From positions 30,851,186 through 30,915,185 of the forward strand of contig NC_091165.1 in the NCBI RefSeq assembly GCF_040958095.1: a stretch of 64,000 bases of DNA, given 5' to 3'. The notes under the pieces are model-generated. The model was not told the origin of the DNA. It saw nothing but the letters and a program-made list of their open reading frames with translations, and searched no databases. This document shows, in pieces, positions 20,601 to 31,452 of the stretch. Each line of letters opens with the position of its first letter. Position 1 is the stretch's first letter. Both the position numbers and the translations under genes were made by a program. Source of the stretch: Procambarus clarkii. Taxonomy: Eukaryota > Arthropoda > Malacostraca > Decapoda > Cambaridae.

Positions 20601-21560
20601 TTTCCTCTTTGCTTCTAGCTGAAGATCTTTGGGTACACTATGCGGTAATCTGAGAGTACCTCAGGTGTATACACCCTGTTTAAGCAGCTGTTCCCCAAGT
20701 TGAAGCGAGTTATAACAGTTATCCATATGTAAATGGTAACCTTTGCTCTTCAGTGGTACAATCAAACTCTTAACCCTTTAAATTGTCTTCTCAATTCCAG
20801 CATATACTTTAAAATCAAAGATGTAACCAGTCTGATTCAGCTAACATGTACAGCTTTACTCCATAATTATCAGGTTTACTTTGATTAATATCTTTGGAAG
20901 ACAGACGGCTCCACTATGTCATTGTGTCTTCATCCAGACAGATGTTTGAGTAATGTAGCAAGGTTTGATTGTTAGATATATCATTAATGTTCTAACTTTA
21001 ATGAGTGTCTGTACTGTCTTCGGGAATGGCATTATTGTAGAGTATGAAAATACTTATCAATCGTTACATATTGCTTTGAAGTCATACACAAACTGAAAGA
21101 AGCTACATTCCACTTTTAACCCGTTTGCCAGAACATTGACATCAATGGCACCTTCATAATTCCCATCAACTTCGTCAGTTGCAAATATCTGGCAAGCACA
21201 TTTACATTCACTACCCACTCATTCTTTAGTAGGTTAGTAGCATTGAAAATGCTTTGTGATGAATACAAATTTCTTTCATATGCCAAATACGTCTGTAAAT
21301 CTCTTATAATAAATAACAATAAATCCCAGAGGAGTGGTTGGTGCTGGGACAGTCAAGCCTGGTGGTCCAGTAAAAACCTGAACAAATTGTGCAGTGTTAT
21401 CAGTAGAGCAGGCTTCACTAGAACTGGCATGTGGGGTTCTAGTGGTAAATAAACAGCCCCACCTGCACGTGGGGGCTGTATCAATAGCCACATCAACATC
21501 ACTATTCATTTTGTATCTCATCCTCACCAGCCGTTTCTGCCACTTAACTATCAACATCAC
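20600..21560 (-). pseudogene. piggyBac-type transposase relic
   Basis: With frameshifts and stops allowed, the minus strand carries the block order of piggyBac/PGBD transposases: an N-terminal FTGPPGL piece, TKLMGIMKVPLM, a stretch like SIFILYNNAIPED, then NICLDEDTM, RLSSKDINQSKPDNYGVKLYML and GYHLHMDNCYNSLQLGEQLL followed by GTLRLP. The MDN.YNS and GT-R-LP blocks are family hallmarks and the DE and D positions belong to the DDD catalytic set. At least five disruptions make it a fossil. The TTAA-flanked ends were not identified. Confidence 0.7.
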
Positions 21561-21713
21561 ATTATTTACACATTGAAAATATTAGAGAGGCATCTCAACT
21601 CAAACGTACCGCTTATTGATTACTACGGGTGTGTGTATCATAAGTCCTCTTTCTCAAAAACATATATTTATATTTGAACACTACCCTCTCAACCTTTTAT
21701 GCTCAACATAGCT

Positions 21714-21772
<59 letters not shown>
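21714..21772. repeat. (CA)n microsatellite
   Basis: About 28 CA units. Confidence 0.95.
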
Positions 21773-21774
<2 letters not shown>

Positions 21775-21874
21775 GTCGGGATTATATCCGCCAGGGAATT
21801 CAACGTCCCAAAGATACTAGTTATAGCTAAGAGATCGGAGTTAATTTTCATCGACCCTTCACGTTACTTCTGTA

Positions 21875-22580
21875 TTTTTTCTGTGCACACAAGAGCATTT
21901 AATCGTTTATTTAGTTTCTTAGACTTCTACTGTTAGTGTAATATACCCTAAGTGTATTGATATTTTGAATACCTTCTCTTTTCCCTGATCATTTTGCCAA
22001 TTTGATTTCCCCACAAACACGTACTTTTATTACTTCCTTTCTCCATATCAATTCCCATACCACTATCTACTAACAGTTTAAACTCAAACCCAAACAAACG
22101 CCTCCAACCACTGGTTCCGAGTTCCCACAAAACAACCACCCCAGCCCCTCAATAGATGCACCCCATCCCAAGCATACATTTCATTTCTTTCATAGAAGTG
22201 TTTCCAGTTATCTATGAAAAATTGCATTTGATTTGCAATATTTTTCCAGCCGGCAATTGACACCAAGTGCCCTCGACAACCATTCATTTCCAACTCCATT
22301 TCTTAGATGAATACAATATATCGGGATTCCTCCGCTGTTCTTATGGCTGTCTTAAACCTCTATCAGTTCCTCATTCCTAACTTGTTCAACATCATTTCTA
22401 CCTGCACTAATACAAATAGCAAACCCCTAACCTGTTTCCCCTATCTCTGGCACAAAAAGCTCTATCCAAATACCTCACCTGGGAATCTCCCACAACAAAA
22501 ATTCTCTTAAGTACTTCCTTTACTTTGAGAACTTTGAGGGACCTGCGCATCGTTGTTCTTCGTTGCTTTCCCTTTCGAAC
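21875..22580 (-). mobile_element. LINE-A ORF1/ORF2 junction fragment, inverted part
   Basis: The antisense of LINE-A from mid-ORF1 (KGKQRR... to VGDSQVRYLDRAF) through the ORF1 end (DGVHLL, near 22150) and the ORF2 start (GMGIDMEKG near 22045) to the first endonuclease block. It has many stops and a deletion in mid-ORF1, so it is clearly old. Confidence 0.75.
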
Positions 22581-22587
22581 GAACTGC

Positions 22588-22617
22588 AGGCTCACCACTG
22601 CATACTGTGGTGAGCCT
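22588..22617. repeat. Small perfect hairpin at a LINE-A inversion joint
   Basis: AGGCTCACCAC (22588-22598) and GTGGTGAGCCT (22607-22617) form an 11-bp stem with an 8-nt loop exactly where LINE-A sequence changes strand. Confidence 0.8.
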
Positions 22618-22700
22618 GAATTCGTACAACTGGTTACAAATGTTAAAAAAAGAGAGATAAGACAAATCCTAAAGGGTTTTTCATTTATATCGAACAAAGG
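22618..22700 (+). mobile_element. LINE-A ORF2 fragment, direct part
   Basis: GAATTCGTACAACTGGTTA and AAATCCTAAAGGGTTTTTC match LINE-A ORF2 (37880-37985), with an internal deletion. It is the opposite orientation to 21875-22580, as in a 5'-inverted insertion. Confidence 0.65.
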
Positions 22701-23140
22701 TTAGAGAGAGGTGTGAGAGTTTGAGTTGAGAATTTGTGGAATAAATTATAGTTGGTATAAGGAATTTTAGCTCTGAAAATTTCTAAGAATTTTCTTTATT
22801 CTTTAACCTTTATTCCTGTCGTGATATTCAACTAGGTCGCCTGAGGAAAGACTTGCTTAGCTAACACACCAGTGTAGTAACCAGCTCATTCCTCACTTTG
22901 GGACCATGTATGAACAATTGACTAGGCGCGAGCAAACGCCGAGACCCCAATGAAAATTGAAATCCCCTCCACTAGACCGCCGACCTTCGCCAATCGCCGA
23001 AGCGAATCTAACGAGTAGGTCACGGGCTCTCACAACAATAATTTATTGTTGTGTGGTGCCGTATATTTGATCCAAAGCTCAGAAAATTAGTCTCAATTTT
23101 ATTAGACAAGTGTGAAGAACATTTGCATAACAATAATAAT
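22701..23140. other. No recognisable feature
   Basis: Mixed-composition DNA without an ORF over 60 codons or a match to repeats in this window. A short inverted pair ACAACAATAATTTATTGTTGT is at about 23032-23052. Confidence 0.4.
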
Positions 23141-25200
23141 GTGTGGGGGTGTAACGAAAAGACAGTGTTAACCATAACAACTTAGTTTATTCAATAAAGT
23201 ACTAACTACTACAACAAAACAAAAAGAAATGTCAATGACGTTACTCGAAATCCTTCCTGTGACACTATCAATGACAGCTAGACACCAGGCCCTCGGACTG
23301 CATAATGAACTAACTCGAACATAAGCGTGACCACAGAGGAATCAACAAGACACAAGAACTAACAGATCTATAATCACAATTACAACAAATGACACAGTAG
23401 GTTCTGAAATACGTCTCCAGTAACCTCCTAACTGTTCTACGCCTCAGTGCAGTCTACTCCTGCAACAGCGGTTGCAATGCAATCAAATCAGTAGTCTTTC
23501 GATGACAACAATAACTAATGGGTTCACTGGCAACTCCAGCAACCCTTCCTCAAATTAATCCTTACGTTAACACTCCGTCCCACGGACGATCAACAATCAA
23601 TAACAATTGATTTACGTTAATAACACAATAACATTTACGTTAATAACAAGGTAACATTTACGTTAAATTAACAACTCTTACAACTGTCACTAGTAATGTG
23701 GAAATCAAACAACACTCTACCCGTCGAGCATTCAGTGAGAAAATTCCATTAATCCCTGTACTTCCAGACAGCTGATTAATCTCTTTACTAGTTACGTTAA
23801 TCGGTTACTAATCACTCGGCGATGGTAAACTCTGATTTGCAATGTCCAAAGTGCTAAGAGAACGGTAATCACTCGTGATTACCTTTAGAGTAATTAATTA
23901 CTATCCTCAAGATCAATAATTAAACAATTAAAATACGCAACCTTTCACACTGGCTCAGCAATTTACATTAAGGTACGAATTCCGTCTGAGCCTTCCATAC
24001 TCAGACCAATTCAGGCGACTAATAACAGTAATTAGCCCCACGTTTACGTTATTCTAAAATGACGTTACTCCTCTCACGAGTCAATCAAATGCCGGTACTT
24101 CCGGGCAGATAACGACGTTACGTTAATGGAACAATGTAGCCTTCGTGTGAGTCGATCAAACAAGGATCGAGGTTAATTACTTTGACTTCCTGAAACACGT
24201 CAATTACCCGGCCCACTGACCGTTAATTACGACAGACAATACTCTAATTCTTATCTGGCTGATGGCTAGGCTCCTCGAGACTACCGTAGCTGCTTACAGG
24301 AAAGTAAATTAACCCAAACGCATTCTACGTTACTCAAATTGTCAAAGAACAAATTCTCTTAGAGCAATGGGCGTTCCCTTGGTTACGTTATATTAATTGC
24401 CTCGCAATCACCTCACTGAATACTGGACTTCGATGTCCTACCAGATAACCAGAATATATTTGTACCCAAGTACTCGTCTACAGCCGAGTTCCCCCACGAC
24501 AATGACAAATCACACTAACAAATCACAGTGATTTACGTTACAATCCGGTTGCAATGACAATACTGCAGTACCTAGTAAAATAACCTACAGGACATGAACC
24601 CTCTAGAACACTGCCCCACAATGGTTTTACTGAACTGCAATCACATACGGTGATTGCTCAACACTAGCAACAATCACCATCAAACAACAACCCCCTTTGC
24701 AATAACACACACGGCAAGTACTCTAATTTCCAAATATTAGGATACTGCACACACTTACTTACTTACTGCTGCAAATGACCCCTAGAACATAGGTCAATAT
24801 ATATCAATCACCACACAGTAAATAACACAATAACACTGGGCACCGTGACACTACGATTATATATATATATATAATTATAATTACTGCTGACACATGTAGC
24901 CTACAGCTATCAAACGTTATTGGGAACACTAAGGAGAATCTCACACTCCTTAAATCACATGGGTGAGTGATTTATCGGTCATGCATGCCGATAAACACTC
25001 GAGAGTTACGTTACTCGACAGAGCGGGGGCGGTCTCTCTAGACAGCCTCGTCACTCACCAAAATTAAGTTAATTAATACTGCAACCACAATATATATTTA
25101 TATAAATCACACTTGTCACAGCCCTGGGAACAATACAAGAAATTAAATCCACACTGTGGTATACTCCACAATAATCATTGCCAGGAATCGCTGGCGTTAC
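23141..25200. other. Non-coding stretch rich in ACGTTA
   Basis: No ORF of note and no known element. By eye ACGTTA occurs about 15 times on the plus strand and its complement TAACGT not at all. The stretch is bounded by GTGTAACG at about 23148 and CGTTACAC at about 25193, an inverted pair of 8 bp. CCGTCCCACGGACGATCA occurs here at 23576 and again at 25267. It could be a long LTR or an unclassified element on the minus strand, but no target duplication or partner LTR was found. Confidence 0.4.
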
Positions 25201-26180
25201 ACATACCTGAGCGCTCAGTGTTGGAATTCCACACCTGCAAGACCACACATGGAAATGATATCACTCCGTCCCACGGACGATCAAAATGATTACCACAATG
25301 GAATAATATAATTATTACTTGGACATCCTCTCAGTCCTTGGCTAATCTATGTATATTCTGTTCCCGTGTGTACCCACACACACACACACACGTACTGTAC
25401 GTCTGTGTACACCAGACATAAGTCCCTCTGGACTGACAAGATGACAACACAGGTGATTAATCTCCTCGCCCACAATTCACTCCACCTGAACAGGTGCTGC
25501 GTGACAATGTGACGGAACACTTGACCTCGAATTCAAACTTTAGAGACTACTAATCACCAGAAATACACACATAGGTACTTACTCATTCACACTGCCGGCT
25601 TTACACACCATTCCCATACATCAGGCACCCCGCTATAGGTGGCTGGCTCGTCCCAAGTGGCGTAAGCGGCGGTAGTTCCTGACCGTAGTACTTATACGGA
25701 AAATTGGCGCACACTCGAACCCCTCCCACTCAACACGGCTGAGTTCGCACCCTCGACTCCCCGGTGAAGTGAAGCGTTCATACCCAGGTGACGCGCACAA
25801 CTTTAGCGTCTCACACAAACATGGGAAATTGCCTTAACACGGACACGAATTTCCCCGTTCCCATCGACTGCTACAGAGCACTAGCAAGTCTAATCATCAC
25901 TGGTATGGGATCTACGAGTCTGTTGCTGCTCGTATGCACATTCCCCCATGATCCCAGATCACTGTACCTCTACCCCCTGAATAACAATGTCTTAAACCCC
26001 TCCAAGCGACGACTTCGGCCGGATTCTGTGACGACCGATGTTGTAGGTGAAGCAGGAAGCATCAGCAAGTGAGTAGTCCAGCCACCACGACGCCCTATAC
26101 ATCAATTTTGCCGAATTGAGTACAGGAAGCGTCCTGATAAGGTGGCGGCTGAGTTCAGAATGCTGCTACACCGGCTACTT
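25201..26180. other. Unassigned, with minus-strand donor-like sites
   Basis: The minus strand shows GCGCTCAG|GTATGT near 25219 and AATGA|GTAAGT near 25590, both good splice-donor matches, but no acceptor-to-donor coding frame is supported. A 94-codon plus-strand ORF at 25788-26072 has no recognised domain and may be chance. (CA)n lies at 25376-25391. Confidence 0.35.
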
Positions 26181-26360
26181 CCCGCGTCCTTCTCTGAATA
26201 ACCAATGAGAGGAAGGCATACAGCGGCCTACCCCTCTCATCCAATCAGCGACGGTGTAGCATAGCCCCTAGGGCAGCTCCAAGATGGCCGACCAACATGG
26301 CGGCTCAAGATGTTTAACAAGATGGCAGCTGTCTCCATGACAACCACTCAAGTGGCTAGG
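26181..26360. promoter_or_regulatory. Candidate promoter region (CCAAT boxes, ATGGCGGC/YY1-like motifs)
   Basis: Two CCAAT motifs (AACCAATGAG near 26201, TCCAATCAGCG near 26240) are followed by AAGATGGCCG, ACATGGCGGC and AAGATGGCAGC at 26281-26330, the YY1-type words frequent near metazoan start sites. The region is GC-richer than its surroundings. Direction is unclear; minus-strand donor-like sites downstream at 25590 and 25219 would fit a minus-strand transcript. Confidence 0.3.
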
Positions 26361-26671
26361 GAGCGCGGGAGGCCCACATGCCCACGCCGGCGGCCTAGCT
26401 GTTTCCCGCGCAAAGCTGAGTCTGGCCTCAAAGCCATACAATGAGATGATGCTATCAGCTCTAGCACTGTCCACAGACATGCCACCCCGGCCAGGGTAAC
26501 ATTTATGGACTGCTGATGACTGGGGCTCTCACATGAGCCCAAACACTAGAGGTTTCGGTTGCTGGTTACCAAACTTAGGTCCGCCCACTTAACAAGTGCA
26601 CTTAACAAGTGTACTGGCTCCCACAGGCATAAGTGTAAGTGAGTAAGTGAGCTGGTGAACCACCTCCTCAC
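26361..26671. other. Unassigned GC-richer sequence
   Basis: Short overlapping ORFs only. It ends where decayed LINE-A begins (AGGATAGGTCCATTAAAAAC at about 26674). Confidence 0.4.
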
Positions 26672-26755
26672 AAGAGGATAGGTCCATTAAAAACCGAAAC
26701 ATGTCAGGTAACGGATAATGACGAAGGGATGAGTAGTATTTTTAATAAATATTCA
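26672..26755 (+). mobile_element. Old LINE-A, 5' piece
   Basis: GGATAGGTCCATTAAAAACC to GTAGTATTTTTAATAAATAT matches LINE-A ORF2 at 38015-38092. The next bases of LINE-A reappear only at 29569, on the other side of a LINE-B insertion. Confidence 0.8.
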
Positions 26756-29568
26756 GATTCAGATTCAGATGTTTATTCAGGTAAGGTATATACATACAAG
26801 TGATGTTACATTAATGGATTGATATATAGATAGAGCTAGTACATACAATGCCTAAAGCCACTATTACGCAATGCGTTTCGGGCAAGAAAAACATTAATAT
26901 CTAGAACTTAATACTAATTGAGCATAAAGATTAAAAGGTGTTGAGAACAAATACAAATAAAGATAAAAAAAAAGGGGAAACATGACTGAAAAAAGCAGCA
27001 CAAATACAATAGGTTGACAAACAGTGTTGATTAAAGGAGTGAGGTAGATTACAGGGAATTTATTAGGTAGTGTTTAGTTGTTATCTTAAACTGGTTGAGA
27101 GAGGTACAGTCTTTAACATGGTTGGGAAGGTCATTCCACATTCTGGGCCCCTTGATTTGCAGAGCATTTCTAGTTTGATTAAGCCGTACTCTAGGAATAT
27201 CAAAGCTGTATTTATTTCTGGTGTGGTGCTCATGGGTTCTGTTACAACCTTCTATGAAGCTTTTAAGATCAGGATTGGCATTATGGTTTAGCGTTTTATA
27301 TATGTATAATACACATGAGAGAATGTGCAGTGACTTAATATCTAACATATTAAGAGATTTGAGTAGGGGTACCGAGTGATGTCTGGGGCCAGAGTTGGAT
27401 ATTGTCCTAATAGCGGCTTTGTGTTGGGTAATTAGAGGACGTAAGTGATTTTGGGTAGTAGAACCCCAAGCACAAATACCATAGTTGAGATAAGGATAGA
27501 TAAGGGAGTAATAGAGAGTCACCAGGGCAGGGCGTGGTACATAATATCTGATCTTAGAAAGAATGCCCACAGTTTTAGAGACTTTTTTTTATATATTTAG
27601 AATGTGTCCCTGGAAATTCAGCTTGTGGTCAATGAGAATGCCAAGGAATTTGCCATCTAATTTGTTACAAATTTGGGTATTGTTTATTTTGAGATTTATA
27701 AGACTAGAGGATTTATTGCCAAACAGAATATAGAAGGTTTTGTCAATGTTAAGGGTGAGTTTGTTGGCAGTTAGCCAAAGATGGACTTTATTTAGCTCAG
27801 TATTTACTGTGGCATTTAGAGCAAGGGGATCAGGACTGGAGTAAATGAAGGTTGTGTCGTCAGCAAATAGAATTGGTTTGAGGTGTTGGGAGGCATTTGG
27901 AAGGTCATTAATGTAGATGAGAAAGAGGAGAGGGCCAAGTATGCTGCCCTGAGGAACACCAATGTTGATGGGTAGGGTGGGAGAAATTGTATTATTCACA
28001 GAAACATATTGGAGCCTGTCAGTAAGGTAGGACTCGAGGTATTGTAGGGAGTGTCCTCTGACTCCATAATGATGTAATTTAAGAAGAAGGTTATGGTGGT
28101 TGACAGTATCAAAAGCTTTACGCAGGTCCACAAATAACCCAACCGGGAACTCCTTTTTATCAAGAGCTGTATGAATCGAGTTAAGCATACTAATAAGTGC
28201 ATCATTAGTGCTTTTTTTGGGTCTGAAGCCATATTGGCAAGGGCTAAGTATATTGAGTTTGGCTAGATATGAGTAAAGCTGCTTGTATATAAGTTTTTCA
28301 AAAATTTTTGACAAGTTTGGCAGGATTGATATAGGTCTGTAGTTGTTAACATCTGTGGGGTCACCACATTTGTGGACAGGCGTTACTCTCGCTTTTTTTA
28401 GAATATCGGGAAAGGTTTGGAGTTCAAGTGACTTGTTGAAGAGCAAAGCAATAGCAGGGGCTAAAGATCTGGAGGCTTTTTTGTAAATTAAAGTTGGTAT
28501 CTCCTCAAGGGCACCAGACTTGGTTTTAAGGGAAAGGATTATCTCATTGACGTCAGTGGAGTTAATAGGCTTTAGGTACAGAGACTGTGGATAGTTACCT
28601 GTAAGATAGTCCTTAATGTCAGTACTGGAAGATGGAATATCATTTGCAAGGGATGAACCAATGGAAGAGAAGAACCTATTGAACTCAATAGCAGAATCAG
28701 AGGCTGAAAGCTGACCATCGTTATTAGACAGGAGAGTCGGTTTGTTATTTAAAGATTTCTTTGATCCCAATATTTGTGAAATTGTGCTCCAAGTTTGTTT
28801 AATGTTGCTCTTTATTTGAGTAAATTTATCTTCGTAGTATTTAGTTTTGGCTCGTCTAATTATCTTAGATAGCAATAATGAGTAATTCTTTGAGAATTCT
28901 TTGGAGACAATTCCTAACCTATACTTCTTCTCAAGGTCGTGTTTTTTGTTAATGGATTTCAGTATTCCCTTTGTAAGCCAAGGATTGTTAAGCCTTTTGC
29001 TTGTGACTTGTTTAGTAAGCCTAGGACAGTGGGTGTTATAAAGGCTAAGAGTTGTTTGTAGAAAAGATTGCACTGCTAGGTTGATGTCCCCTATGTTACC
29101 TAACTCGGACTCCCAGTTGACATTATCAGCAGCAGTTATAAAATTGTTTATAGCAGTTTCATTGTGCAGCCTAAAGCTTAACTCCCTTGTTTCTAGAGGT
29201 GGTTTGCTAATGTTAGTTAAGAGAAATGTGGGGTAGTGGTCTGTAGTGCTATCGGTGATTATACCTGAAGTAAGCGGAGAGGTTATGTTGGTCCAGATGT
29301 GATCTAGAGTCGTGGCAGTGCTATCAGTGATTCTAGTAGGTCTAGTGATTAAGGGTATGAGGAGGCAGGAATTCATACAGTTGAGGAAGCTAACAGCAGT
29401 AGGGTGTTCTGGCTCGCAGAGGTCAATATTAAAGTCCCCTGCGATAATTAGGTGGTTTTTGTTCAGTCTGTTATCAAGTATTAGATTTCTAAGGTTTGAG
29501 TTGAATACAGACACATCAGTGTTGGGAATTCTATAGACTGCACCCACAGACAGGACAGATCTATTATA
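26756..29568 (-). mobile_element. LINE-B copy inserted in old LINE-A
   Basis: A 2.8-kb, 5'-truncated LINE-B. The 3' end carries a (GAATCT)n-type tail (ATTCAGATTCAGATTCAGAT at 26756 on the plus strand), then a 3' UTR containing GCCACTATTACGCAATGCG. ORF2 lies at 29547-27049. Old LINE-A sequence resumes on both sides. Confidence 0.85.
27049..29547 (-). pseudogene. LINE-B ORF2: endonuclease end plus reverse transcriptase, one frameshift
   Basis: A 652-codon frame (29547-27589) and a 173-codon frame (27570-27049) are separated by one change in a T homopolymer near 27582. The first holds the endonuclease end with GDFN (37-40), LDHIWTN (81-87) and TTDH, then the RT with NNYRPIS (401-407), VDLRKAFD (473-480), GVPQGSILGP (530-539) and FADD (561-564). 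The second holds the C-terminal domain including ICAWGSTTQNH and HHTRNKYSFDIPR. The N-terminal half of the endonuclease is missing, and the frame begins at the AVYR block (normally IYRPP). Catalytic residues are intact but the copy is dead. Confidence 0.9.
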
Positions 29569-30598
29569 TCTATTTGCTGAAAAACTTTACTATGCCATCG
29601 GCCCAATAAGTCCTCGTCCTCATGTGGGTGGGGACGAAGACAGGATGACTAGTTTAGCAGATACCAGGGATGATATTAAACAAATAGTGAAACAATCCAA
29701 ACAAATCCCCAGGGCCGGACGAAGTGTTTGCCAGGGTGCTAAAAGAATGTAAAGAGAAGCTTTACGATTCATTGTCTACCATATGTAATAAATCATTAGA
29801 GTCAGGCAGAGTGCCAGAGTCGTGAAAGGTTACTAATGTGGTACCAATTTTTAAGAAAGGAGATAGATCACTTGCCTCAAACTATCGGCCAATTAGCCTA
29901 ACGTCTATTGTCGGAAAGTTACTTGAATCGATAACTGCAAATACCATTCGTCGTCATCTTGAAAAATATATTAATAAATGATTTATAACATGGTTTTACA
30001 AATGGCCGTTCATGTTTAACAAATTTGCTATAATTTTATTCCAGCATAGTTGAGGCAGTTGATAGTGGTAGGGTTTTTGATGTGTACCTTGACATTAGCA
30101 AAGCTTTTGATACAGTGCCACATGAAAGACATGATTAAAAAGATAGAGGCTCATGGTATTGGGGGGTGCTATACTAAGTTGCATTAGGGCATGGCTTTAA
30201 CATAGGAAACAGAGTTAATATAAATGGGGGTTAAACTAGGAAAATGTTTAAGTGGAGTGCCTGGAGGCTCTTTCCTGGGACCTCTGTTATTCATTATATA
30301 TATAAATGATTTAGATTCAGGTTTGAGCAGCAACATTTATTTACAAATTTGCCGATAATACACAAATCGGAAGGAAAATAAACACGGAAAATAACTCGCT
30401 ATCCCTTCAAGGTGATCTAAATAGGATTTTGAAATGATCAAAAGATTGGAAGAAGCAGTTTAATGCTGGAAAATTTTGAGGCTAGGTAATGATCAGAGAG
30501 TTACAAGATACGAGCTAGATGGTGTTGAGATTGCAAAGTCGGATTGTGAAAGGGATCTGGAAGTCATGATTAGTAAGATTTTAAAACCAATTTATCAA
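29569..30598 (+). pseudogene. Old LINE-A reverse transcriptase, decayed
   Basis: Continues the LINE-A ORF2 from 26755 through KSPGPDEVFARVLKECKE-, NYRPISLTSIVGKL-, FDTVPHE- and the IYINDLDSG-like blocks, with stops, frameshifts and small duplications (CAATTTATCAATG twice at about 30586-30612). By eye about 85-90% identical to the young copies. It is cut at about 30598-30612 by a young LINE-A and resumes at 34451. Confidence 0.8.
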
Positions 30599-30604
30599 TG
30601 CAAT

Positions 30605-31441
30605 TTATCAATGGTGACTCTAGTGGGAGCCCTGAGGACAGAGTTGGACTCTCTGCGGGAGGAGGTGCGTCAGCTTAAAGAACAACGAGAAGTAACGAAG
30701 GAGGAGACCAGCAGTAAAGGGACCTCGTCTTGGAGAGTTGCGAAAGACAGGGGCCTTAAGAAGACTTTGATAAAGCCGCCTTCAAACGCCATAGCAACTT
30801 CAAATTCATTTGACGTTTTGGAGGACGAGTGCTGTGGAGAGACTGTGGATCGCGCAAAAGGGAAAGCAACGAAGAGAAAGGAAGCGCAGGCCCCTCAGAA
30901 AGTAAAGGAAGTACCTAAGCAAACATTAGTTGTGGGAGATTCCCAGATAAGGTATTTGGATAGAACGTTTTGTGCTAGAGATAGGGGGAACAGGTTAAGG
31001 GTTTGCTATCCCGGAGCTGGCATTGGTGATATTATAAACAACATGAATGATATTATGGCTGGTAATGGGAACAATCCCATTATTTGCATTAGCGTGGGAG
31101 GAAATGATGTTGGTCGAGTTAGGAGTGAGGAACTGATTCAGAGGTATAAAACAGCCATAGAGTTAGTTAGGAGCAAGGGAGGAATCCCGATCATATGTGG
31201 CATTCTTCCAAGAAAGGGAGTGGGAAATGAATGGATATCGAGGGCACTTGGTGTCAATTGCCGGCTGGAAAGATATTGCAAATCAAATGCAATATCTTTC
31301 ATAGACAACTGGGAACACTTCTATGGAAGAAATGAAATGTATGCTCGTGATGGGGTGCATCTATCGAGAGCTGGGGTTGTTGCTGTTGCGAACTCGCTAG
31401 AAGAAGTGGTTAGAGGTGTTTGTTTGGGTTTAAACTGTTAG
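30605..31441 (+). CDS. LINE-A ORF1: coiled coil plus SGNH/GDSL-type esterase
   Basis: Starts with a heptad-like stretch (ALRTELDSLREEVRQLKEQ), a basic linker, then an SGNH hydrolase-like domain. The four SGNH blocks are visible: VVGDSQIRYLD (Ser), the PGAGIGDI glycine, ISVGGNDVG (Asn) and DGVHLS (Asp and His). ORF1 esterases of this type are known from CR1-group LINEs, where they bind nucleic acid or lipid and help ribonucleoprotein formation; the exact role is unsettled. The open frame extends back to 30476, but those 45 or so codons are RT sequence of the older host copy, so the annotated start is approximate. It ends with TAG at 31439-31441. Confidence 0.8.
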   Translation, partial: LSMVTLVGALRTELDSLREEVRQLKEQREVTKEETSSKGTSSWRVAKDRGLKKTLIKPPSNAIATSNSFDVLEDECCGETVDRAKGKATKRKEAQAPQKVKEVPKQTLVVGDSQIRYLDRTFCARDRGNRLRVCYPGAGIGDIINNMNDIMAGNGNNPIICISVGGNDVGRVRSEELIQRYKTAIELVRSKGGIPIICGILPRKGVGNEWISRALGVNCRLERYCKSNAISFIDNWEHFYGRNEMYARDGVHLSRAGVVAVANSLEEVVRGVCLGLNC

Positions 31442-31452
31442 TAGATAGAGGT

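Noticed and set aside
23148-25200. A solo LTR with TGTAACG...CGTTACA ends
   Set aside because: The ends fit the LTR style, but the flanking 5 bp do not match (GGGGG against CATAC), there is no second LTR and no coding part. Kept only as a possibility in the feature text.
25788-26072. 94-codon ORF with MGNCLN start as a myristoylated protein gene
   Set aside because: No recognised domain, moderate length and no supporting exon structure; could be chance in a GC-richer region.
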